This document shows, in pieces, positions 1 through 5,351 of a DNA stretch of 6,698 nucleotides. How positions within the stretch are numbered: position 1 is the first letter of the stretch; the number at the start of each line of letters is the position of its first letter. Location of the stretch: the NCBI GenBank assembly GCA_021812865.1, contig JAKAMP010000159.1, positions 1-6,698 on the forward strand. The letters are read 5' to 3'. The DNA is from Bacteroidota bacterium. Its GTDB lineage: Bacteria > Bacteroidota > Bacteroidia > Bacteroidales > JAAYUG01. The translations under genes were made by a program, and so were the position numbers. Below the pieces are notes generated by a model. That model was given only the letters and a program-made list of their open reading frames with translations. It ran no database searches and was not told where the DNA came from.

Positions 1-712
1 GCGCGCTGCCACCGCCAAGATGGACGATTTGTGCGGCTTCAAGGTAATACACCTTCCAGCCACGCAGCCTCATGCGATAGCACCAATCCATCTCCTCGGA
101 ATACATGAAGTAGTCTTCATCGAGCAATCCTGCCTTATCAAGCGCGGCTTTTCTTATAAACATAAAAGCTCCCGAAAGTACTTCCACTTCATGGATGGCA
201 TTCCGGTCCAGGTATCCCAGATGATATTGTCCAAATATTTTGGAACGTGGGAAGAGTAGGGAAAGGCCTATTATCTTATAAGAGGCAACCGAAGGAGTGG
301 GAAGCGCCCTTTTTGATTCAGGGAGAAAACGACCTTTTCCATCAATCATTTTCACACCGGTGGCTCCAGCCTCAGGGTGATTTTCCATGAATGCAAGACA
401 TTTTTCGAAGGTATCTTCTTCCACAACGGTATCGGGGTTGAGAAGCAGGATGTATCTTCCCGATGCAATGCGGATGGCCTGGTTGTTGGCCCTGGCGAAC
501 CCGACATTCTTCTTGTTTTCAATCACCCTGACCTTGGGAAACTTTTCTTTCAGCATATTGACCGATCCGTCGACCGAATCGTTGTCAACCGCGATTATTT
601 CACCCTGCAAATGCTGCATGGCTTTCAAAACAGCATTGATGCACTGTTCCAGAAAGAACTTTACATTATAATTGACAATGATAACCGATAATTGCAGGGT
701 TTCTGCGGCCAT
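1..712 (-). CDS. GT2 family glycosyltransferase, rhamnosyltransferase-like (3' end outside window)
   Basis: This is a nucleotide-sugar-dependent glycosyltransferase of the GT-A fold, family GT2, expected to act at the cytoplasmic face of the membrane in building a surface polysaccharide or glycan; donor and acceptor cannot be told from sequence. Visible in the 237 codons present: the N-terminal beta strand LSVIIVNYN (residues 8-16), a VDNDSVDGS nucleotide-binding segment (42-50), NVGFARANNQA (69-79), the LLNPDT motif that takes the place of DXD in this subgroup (90-95), SGAFMFIRK (180-188), the SEEMDWCYR acceptor/base region (205-213) and the HLGGGSA motif (231-237) typical of rhamnosyltransferase-like members. 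The frame is still open at the left edge, so the C-terminus is missing (the family usually runs to about 300 residues or more). ATG at 712 is chosen because it sits just before the first strand. It lies 25 nt after the TPR gene stop with no promoter-like box in between, so the two are probably co-transcribed. Confidence 0.9.
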   Translation of the reverse strand, partial: MAAETLQLSVIIVNYNVKFFLEQCINAVLKAMQHLQGEIIAVDNDSVDGSVNMLKEKFPKVRVIENKKNVGFARANNQAIRIASGRYILLLNPDTVVEEDTFEKCLAFMENHPEAGATGVKMIDGKGRFLPESKRALPTPSVASYKIIGLSLLFPRSKIFGQYHLGYLDRNAIHEVEVLSGAFMFIRKAALDKAGLLDEDYFMYSEEMDWCYRMRLRGWKVYYLEAAQIVHLGGGSA

Positions 713-737
713 GATCGGAATGGGGTTGAAATCCTTT

Positions 738-1682
738 TTATTTACCGGTAATAGGGCCGGTGCAATTCATGACCACCATCTTGCATGCATTCTGATTGCC
801 CATGGAGCAAGACTTGCGGAAATTCTCACAGGCGTTCTTGAAGTCCTCCAGCCTGTAATAGGCCATTCCCAGGTTGTAATAGGTCACGTCGTTGTTTGGG
901 TTGAGCTCCACCGACCGGGTGAAATCTTTCACGGCATCGTCGTACTGCTTCATATTGTAAAAGAGGCGACCACGGCTGTGGTAAGCGCTTGCATTGTCGG
1001 GCTGCAGCTCAATGGCTTTGGAAAGGTCATCCTTGGCATGATCATTTTCTTCTACACCCATATAGGCCACACCCCTGTTCAGGTATACATTGAAAGCATT
1101 GTCTCCCGGGTTGAGTTCCAGTGCTTTGTTGAAATCATCCAGCGCCCGGGAATATTTTCCCCGGCTGTTATTGAGAACCCCCCTTACATAAAAAAACATA
1201 CTTTGGCTCTTGTCCTTCTGTATGGCATTATCAACCATATTGAAGGCTTCCTTCTCGTTACCCATAAAATAGGTACAGAATACTTCTCCACGGAAGGCAT
1301 CGAGGTTTCCCGGTTCTGCCTTAAGTACGCTCTGGTATTCCTTCAGGGCCTGGTCGTATTTCTGCTGGCCGGAGAGGACTTCGCCGATGATGAAGTGGGC
1401 CTGCCTGTTCTTTGGATCTATTTTTATGGCAGCCTGGGCATCGGTGAGTGCGCCATTCTGGTCTCCCACCTGGAATTTGGCAAAAGCCCTGTTCTGGTTT
1501 GCCACTACATTTTTTGGCTGCATACGCAATACCCTGTTGTATTCCCTGATTGAACCCAGATAATCCTTGTATCCCAGTTTCTGGTTTGCCACAGCCAGAA
1601 TGGAATCAACCGGCAGCGCACCCTGGGGAAAAACATATGACGCAAAAACGGTAAAAGCAATCGCAAGGATGACTCGTTTCAT
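738..1682 (-). CDS. Exported tetratricopeptide-repeat (TPR) protein
   Basis: A 314-residue protein made almost wholly of about eight TPR units, which are helical hairpins used for protein-protein contacts. Residues 1-22 form a signal peptide (MKRV, then a hydrophobic stretch to about residue 18, with possible cleavage around residues 20-22), so it should be periplasmic or outer-membrane associated; no lipobox cysteine is seen. Repeats of about 34 residues start near residues 26, 60, 94, 128, 161, 196, 231 and 265 and carry the usual pattern (G/A at position 8, Y/F and A at later positions, and ends such as LELNPGDN, IELQPDN and VELNPNN). The last repeat carries four cysteines, C285, C292, C300 and C307, spaced 7, 8 and 7. 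The protein has no catalytic motif, and its partner is unknown. It follows lysA after a 71-nt gap that contains a promoter-like box, and a glycosyltransferase gene follows 25 nt downstream. A role in envelope assembly is possible from that context but is only an inference. Confidence 0.88.
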   Translation of the reverse strand: MKRVILAIAFTVFASYVFPQGALPVDSILAVANQKLGYKDYLGSIREYNRVLRMQPKNVVANQNRAFAKFQVGDQNGALTDAQAAIKIDPKNRQAHFIIGEVLSGQQKYDQALKEYQSVLKAEPGNLDAFRGEVFCTYFMGNEKEAFNMVDNAIQKDKSQSMFFYVRGVLNNSRGKYSRALDDFNKALELNPGDNAFNVYLNRGVAYMGVEENDHAKDDLSKAIELQPDNASAYHSRGRLFYNMKQYDDAVKDFTRSVELNPNNDVTYYNLGMAYYRLEDFKNACENFRKSCSMGNQNACKMVVMNCTGPITGK

Positions 1683-1704
1683 GGAGCTACAATTTTAAGC
1701 TGCG

Positions 1705-1712
1705 AAAAGGTA
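1705..1712 (-). promoter_or_regulatory. Putative −7 promoter element of the TPR gene
   Basis: On the minus strand this reads TACCTTTT, matching five of the six fixed positions of the Bacteroidota −7 box TAnnTTTG. It is preceded by TTTTAT and followed by CGCAG. It ends 22 nt before the ATG at 1682, implying a leader of roughly 15-20 nt. No TTTG-type −33 box is seen at the expected distance. The presence of this box suggests that the TPR gene and the following glycosyltransferase gene can be transcribed apart from lysA, though read-through from lysA is also possible because no terminator hairpin is seen in the 71-nt gap. Confidence 0.35.
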
Positions 1713-1753
1713 ATAAAACTTCTCCTTTTTTCCGATGTTCCCGTATCAAATTC

Positions 1754-3025
1754 TCATTTTTCAGAGGCAGCCGTCAGTTCCGAGTTGGCCGAAGGAAGGT
1801 CATAGATCACCTGGTTTCTCAGGAGATCATCCAGGGTCTGTCGGCGGCTGATAAGATAGTCTTTGCCGTTATGAACTAGTACCTCGGCAGGCCTTGGACG
1901 GGAATTGTAGTTCGACGACATGGAATAGCAGTATGCCCCGGCATTCAGAAAACACAGGCAATCGCCTTCGGATATTTCCTCTATTTTTCTGTCCCAGGCA
2001 AAAGTATCGGTTTCGCAGATATATCCCACTACAGTGTAAACCCGCGGATTTTTGTGTGGTTTTGAGATGTTGATGATGTGGTGATAAGCGTCATAAAACA
2101 TAGGCCTGATGAGGTGGTTCAGTCCGGAGTCAACTCCTGCAAAAACAGCCGATGGGGTTTGTTTCAGCACATTTACTTTTACCAGAAAATAACCTGCCTC
2201 GCTAACCAGAAATTTGCCCGGCTCGAACATGAAGGTTAGTTTTTGGCCATATTCTTTATTGAATTCTGCAAACCGCTTTCCAAGCCTTTTCCCGAACGAT
2301 TCGATATCGGTGGCGTAATCATCGGGTTTATAGGGTACTTTAAAACCACTTCCGAAATCGATAAATCGCAGGCCTTCGAATTGTCTGGCTGTGTCGAGCA
2401 GGATATCAGCCCCGTTAAGGAATACTTCCACATCGAGAATATCGGAACCGGTATGCATGTGAATGCCGTCGATCTTCATTTTGTTGGCTTTGATCACACG
2501 GTGCACATGGGGCATCTGGTAAATGGAAATACCGAATTTCGAATCGATATGGCCAGTACTGATCTTGGCATGTCCGCCGGCCATAATGTGGGGATTGATG
2601 CGCAGGCCAATGGCTACAGAGTTTCCGTATACATCGCCAAACTGTTCCAGAACGGAAATATTGTCTATGGTCACATGTACTCCCTCCTTCACTGCCATGT
2701 TGATCTCCTCAAGGGAAACACTGTTGGGCGTGTACATAATATCCTTCGCCGAAAATCCGGCCATCAGCGCCAGTTTTACTTCCTCAATTGAAACACAGTC
2801 CAATCCACTGCCCAAGGCTTTGAAGTATTTTAACACATTGATATTTGTGAGGGCTTTGCAGGCGTAATTGATCCTGATGTTGCATCCATGAAAAGCCTTG
2901 AGAAGTCTGTCGTATTGCTGCTTCATCCTGGCTGTTTCGTACACATACAGCGGAGATCCATATTTTTTTACCAGCTCCAGCGCGGGTATACCATCGATCT
3001 GATACTTGTTGTTTACCAGTTCCAT
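1754..3025 (-). CDS. lysA: Diaminopimelate decarboxylase
   Basis: A PLP-dependent fold-III decarboxylase that converts meso-2,6-diaminopimelate to L-lysine and CO2, the last step of lysine synthesis, in the cytosol as a dimer. The 423-residue length is normal for the family. Visible landmarks: the PLP Schiff-base lysine K57 in NYACKALTN (53-61); the active-site histidine region HMHTGSD (189-195); the glycine-rich phosphate-binding loop DFGSGF (223-228) and EPGKF (268-272); substrate-binding R307 and Y311 in IRPMFYDAYH; C337-E338 in ICETDTF, where the cysteine and glutamate complete the partner subunit's active site; and the GAYCYSMSSNYN segment (363-374). No key residue appears to be missing. 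The ATG at 3025 fits the family N-terminus and lies 23 nt after a perfect TAnnTTTG box. No lysine riboswitch is evident in the 145-nt gap upstream. Neighbouring genes recR and the TPR gene are not part of lysine synthesis. Confidence 0.97.
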   Translation of the reverse strand: MELVNNKYQIDGIPALELVKKYGSPLYVYETARMKQQYDRLLKAFHGCNIRINYACKALTNINVLKYFKALGSGLDCVSIEEVKLALMAGFSAKDIMYTPNSVSLEEINMAVKEGVHVTIDNISVLEQFGDVYGNSVAIGLRINPHIMAGGHAKISTGHIDSKFGISIYQMPHVHRVIKANKMKIDGIHMHTGSDILDVEVFLNGADILLDTARQFEGLRFIDFGSGFKVPYKPDDYATDIESFGKRLGKRFAEFNKEYGQKLTFMFEPGKFLVSEAGYFLVKVNVLKQTPSAVFAGVDSGLNHLIRPMFYDAYHHIINISKPHKNPRVYTVVGYICETDTFAWDRKIEEISEGDCLCFLNAGAYCYSMSSNYNSRPRPAEVLVHNGKDYLISRRQTLDDLLRNQVIYDLPSANSELTAASEK

Positions 3026-3048
3026 TCCAGTTCAGGATTTAAATTATA

Positions 3049-3056
3049 CAAATATA
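3049..3056 (-). promoter_or_regulatory. Putative −7 promoter element of lysA
   Basis: The minus strand reads TATATTTG, a perfect match to TAnnTTTG, ending 23 nt before the lysA ATG at 3025. A TATAAT directly follows it, so an E. coli-like −10 reading is also possible. The −33 region has only a T-rich TATTT and no clear TTTG. The leader would be about 17-19 nt, too short for a lysine riboswitch or an attenuator. Confidence 0.45.
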
Positions 3057-3102
3057 GGCAAAGCATCGGGATAAATATGTTTTTCAGCATATGAAATGAT
3101 TC

Positions 3103-3129
3103 CCATAGCCGCCTGGCGGTACAGTATGG
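3103..3129. other. Imperfect inverted repeat between recR and lysA
   Basis: The outer arms CCATA (3103-3107) and TATGG (3125-3129) enclose an inner palindrome, CCGCC-T-GGCGG (3109-3119), with unequal internal loops. RNA from either strand could form a bulged hairpin. It sits about 45 nt beyond the recR stop and about 50 nt upstream of the proposed lysA promoter, so a 3' end or a stabilising structure for the recR message is possible. No T-run follows it on the minus strand, so it is not a standard intrinsic terminator. The rest of the 145-bp gap (3026-3170) holds the lysA promoter-like box and nothing else I can name. Confidence 0.25.
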
Positions 3130-3170
3130 CTGCATATTGGGTAGATAAAGCCATAAAAGTCGTAAAATGG

Positions 3171-3791
3171 TCACTTTGGGATGATGTATGGTGTGCGGTT
3201 GAGGATGGAGCGGCCCAGGGTAACCTCGTCGGTAAATTCCAGTTCATCGCCAATGGAAACCCCCCTGGCCAGGATGGTGATTTTTACCGGGTAAGAACTG
3301 AATTTCCGGTAAAGATAGAAATTGGTGGTATCGCCTTCCATGGTGGTGCTGAGGGCAAGAATGATTTCATTTACCCTGCCGGCAGACAATTTTTCTTCCA
3401 GAGAGCGGATGTTAAGGTCGGACGGACCGATTCCGTCCATTGGTGAAATGATGCCTCCCAGCACATGATATACTCCCCTGTACTGCTGAGTATTTTCTAT
3501 GGCCAGAATATCCCTTATGTTTTCTACAACGCATACCTGGTGATGCTGGCGAGAGGAATCGGAACAGATGCTGCAGGTTTCGGTATCGGAAATATTGTTA
3601 CACGAATGGCAATAGCGCACATTACGGATCAGTTCAAGAATGGACTCCCCCAGCATGGCCGATTCTCCTTTTTCCTGCCTCAATAAGTGAAGAACAAAGC
3701 GCAGGGCTGTTTTACGGCCTACTCCGGGAAGTTTAGCAAATTCATTCACTGCTGTTTCAAGCAGCCTTGATGGGTACGATGGGATATTCAT
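3171..3791 (-). CDS. recR: Recombination mediator protein RecR
   Basis: RecR works with RecO (and RecF) to load RecA on single-stranded DNA at gaps, in recombinational repair. At 206 residues it has the family's normal length (E. coli RecR has 201). Domains in order: an N-terminal helix-hairpin-helix around [11 protein letters not shown] (21-31); a C4 zinc finger with C61-x2-C64 and C73-x2-C76; a Toprim domain starting at VCVVEN (86-91, glutamate E90), followed by the RecR signature [16 protein letters not shown] (108-123); and a C-terminal segment with [20 protein letters not shown], which fits the usual ARG(L/V)xxGxxLEY.D..TL pattern. The ATG at 3791 is the natural family start. It is transcribed away from the symporter gene, and 145 nt separate its stop from lysA. 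A box matching the Bacteroidota −7 consensus lies 20 nt before the start. Confidence 0.97.
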   Translation of the reverse strand: MNIPSYPSRLLETAVNEFAKLPGVGRKTALRFVLHLLRQEKGESAMLGESILELIRNVRYCHSCNNISDTETCSICSDSSRQHHQVCVVENIRDILAIENTQQYRGVYHVLGGIISPMDGIGPSDLNIRSLEEKLSAGRVNEIILALSTTMEGDTTNFYLYRKFSSYPVKITILARGVSIGDELEFTDEVTLGRSILNRTPYIIPK

Positions 3792-3811
3792 GCCTATTTT
3801 GTATTCGCATC

Positions 3812-3819
3812 CAAAAGTA
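3812..3819 (-). promoter_or_regulatory. Putative −7 promoter element of recR
   Basis: The minus strand reads TACTTTTG, a perfect match to TAnnTTTG, ending 20 nt before the recR ATG at 3791. No TTTG −33 box is visible at 17-21 nt upstream. It lies in the 108-bp divergent gap shared with the symporter gene; the two proposed −7 boxes point away from each other, 51 bp apart. Confidence 0.42.
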
Positions 3820-3870
3820 CGGTAAAAACAGAAATCATGGTCCGGGGTTTTTTCTTTGCTTCATTTTTTT

Positions 3871-3878
3871 TATCCTTG
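3871..3878 (+). promoter_or_regulatory. Putative −7 promoter element of the symporter gene
   Basis: The plus strand reads TATCCTTG, matching five of the six fixed positions of TAnnTTTG, and ends 21 nt before the ATG at 3900. It follows a T-rich run (3847-3870). A TTTG at 3855-3858 is only 12 nt upstream, too close for a normal −33 box; the T-run at 3848-3853 is better placed but is a weak match. If real, this box excludes the ATG at 3837 as the start, because the transcript would begin downstream of it. Confidence 0.33.
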
Positions 3879-3899
3879 TGCTCGAAAAAATCCAATAGC

Positions 3900-5351
3900 A
3901 TGTCATCATTTGCCTTTTCGGTGGTTATTGTGGTCTATTTCATGGTGCTGCTCACCATTTCATACATTACCAGCCGGAAGGCCGATAACGACTCGTTTTT
4001 CATCGGGAACAGGAAATCTCCCTGGTATGTGGTGGCTTTTGCCATGATCGGAACTTCCATTTCGGGGGTTACCTTTGTTTCGGTTCCGGGATGGGTCAAG
4101 GACAGCAGCTTCTCCTACATGCAAATGTTGTTGGGCTACCTCGTAGGTTATTTTGTGGTGGCCAATATCCTTATGCCCCTGTATTACAGGTTAAATCTCA
4201 CTTCCATCTATACTTATCTCGAAAAACGTTTCGGGCAGTGGTCGTATAAAACGGGGGCTTCGTTCTTCCTCCTGTCCCGCACCGTGGGAGGAGCAGTACG
4301 ATTGTATCTCATGGCCAGTGTTCTCCAGCTTACCATCTTCGATTCCTGGCATGTGCCTTTTGAACTTACGGTTGCCGTTACCCTCGTGTTGATTTGGCTC
4401 TACACATACAAAGCCGGACTAAAAACCATTATTTATACCGACCTGCTGCAGGGCTTTTTTATGCTGGTTGCCCTTGTGCTTACGATCGTGATGGTAGGCA
4501 GAGAAATGGGATTGAACTTTTCCGGTATTGTAAAAACCGTTGTGCACAGTGACTATTCCAGGATTTTCTTCTTCGATGACATTCGGTCGCCCCAGCATTT
4601 TCTCAAGCAGTTTCTGAGCGGGGCCTTTATTGTGATCGTGATGACCGGGCTTGACCAGGATATGATGCAGAAGAACCTGAGTTGCAAAAATCTTCGGGAT
4701 GCCAAGAAGAACATGTTTACCTTCAGTCTCATTCTTCTGCCGGTCAACCTGCTTTTCCTTTCCCTGGGCGCCCTGCTATATGTTTTTGCAGCTCAGAAAG
4801 GCATTTCACTGCCTAAAATGACCGACGATGTGTTTCCGGTCATCGCCACGCGAGGTTATCTCCCGCCTGCGGTTGCGCTCTTCTTCTTTATAGGCCTTAT
4901 TGCTGCGGCATATGCTACGGCCGATTCCGCGCTCACGGCCCTCACCACATCGTTCACAGTGGACATTATCGGAGTCGAAAACAAGAAGGAAGAAGAAGTA
5001 AAGCGGTTGCGCTACAGGGTACACCTGATGCTTTCCATAGCCATGTTCATTATCATCATGGTATTCCGCTATCTAAACCAGCAAAGTGTGATCAGCGCTG
5101 TGTTTACCATTGCCGGGTATACTTATGGACCGCTTTTGGGGCTATATAGCTTCGGTCTGTTCACGAAACTGAACCTGAGGGACAAATGGGTTCCAGTTGT
5201 CACCATTCTCTCTCCATTGATCTGTTACCTGCTCGACAGGCACTCACAGGAATGGTTCTGGGGCTATAAAATCGGGTTCGAGATTCTCATTTACAACGGT
5301 CTGCTTACTTTCCTGGGACTTTTTCTGATCAGCCGGAAGAAAACAGCCTAA
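3900..5351 (+). CDS. Sodium:solute symporter, SSS (SLC5-like) family
   Basis: An inner-membrane secondary transporter that should use the sodium gradient to import a small solute; the substrate cannot be read from sequence. It has about 13 predicted transmembrane helices, the count typical of SSS proteins, from residues 4-24 to a last helix ending in LGLFLISRKK. Family landmarks: GTSISGVTFVSVPGW (51-65) in the second helix (first helix of the LeuT-like core), GLDQDMMQKNL after helix 7, and YATADSALTALTTSF (338-352) in helix 9, where the sodium site lies in homologues such as vSGLT and PutP. I use ATG 3900 (483 residues) instead of the in-frame ATG at 3837 (504). The extra 21 residues include a hydrophobic stretch ahead of the normal first helix that the family does not need, and a promoter-like box lies between the two ATGs, 21 nt before 3900. 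The stop overlaps that of the convergent acyl-CoA synthetase gene by 4 bp. Confidence 0.92.
   Translation: MSSFAFSVVIVVYFMVLLTISYITSRKADNDSFFIGNRKSPWYVVAFAMIGTSISGVTFVSVPGWVKDSSFSYMQMLLGYLVGYFVVANILMPLYYRLNLTSIYTYLEKRFGQWSYKTGASFFLLSRTVGGAVRLYLMASVLQLTIFDSWHVPFELTVAVTLVLIWLYTYKAGLKTIIYTDLLQGFFMLVALVLTIVMVGREMGLNFSGIVKTVVHSDYSRIFFFDDIRSPQHFLKQFLSGAFIVIVMTGLDQDMMQKNLSCKNLRDAKKNMFTFSLILLPVNLLFLSLGALLYVFAAQKGISLPKMTDDVFPVIATRGYLPPAVALFFFIGLIAAAYATADSALTALTTSFTVDIIGVENKKEEEVKRLRYRVHLMLSIAMFIIIMVFRYLNQQSVISAVFTIAGYTYGPLLGLYSFGLFTKLNLRDKWVPVVTILSPLICYLLDRHSQEWFWGYKIGFEILIYNGLLTFLGLFLISRKKTA

Noticed and set aside
672..1553. A 293-codon open frame on the plus strand, antisense to the TPR gene
   Set aside because: It lies opposite a clear signal-peptide TPR gene. 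Its translation has no recognisable domain, and its N-terminus also overlaps the glycosyltransferase coding strand. Long antisense frames arise easily opposite genes with this codon use.
2243..2791. A 182-codon plus-strand frame antisense to lysA
   Set aside because: The lysA reading is unambiguous, with all catalytic motifs present. The antisense product shows no family features and has no promoter or start context of its own.
3103..3129. Intrinsic terminator for recR
   Set aside because: The hairpin is bulged and no T-run follows it on the recR strand. It is listed only as an inverted repeat.
3026..3170. Lysine riboswitch upstream of lysA
   Set aside because: The proposed promoter leaves a leader of only about 20 nt, and no L-box-like multi-helix pattern could be seen even in the whole gap.
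3044..3253. A 69-codon minus-strand frame spanning the end of recR and the gap before lysA
   Set aside because: The first half overlaps recR coding sequence out of frame, the rest has no motif, and the proposed lysA −7 box falls inside its end. It is treated as noncoding unless conservation shows otherwise.
3855..3878. Complete −33/−7 promoter (TTTG ... TATCCTTG) for the symporter
   Set aside because: The 12-nt spacer is too short for the Bacteroidota promoter arrangement, so only the −7-like box is kept, at low confidence.
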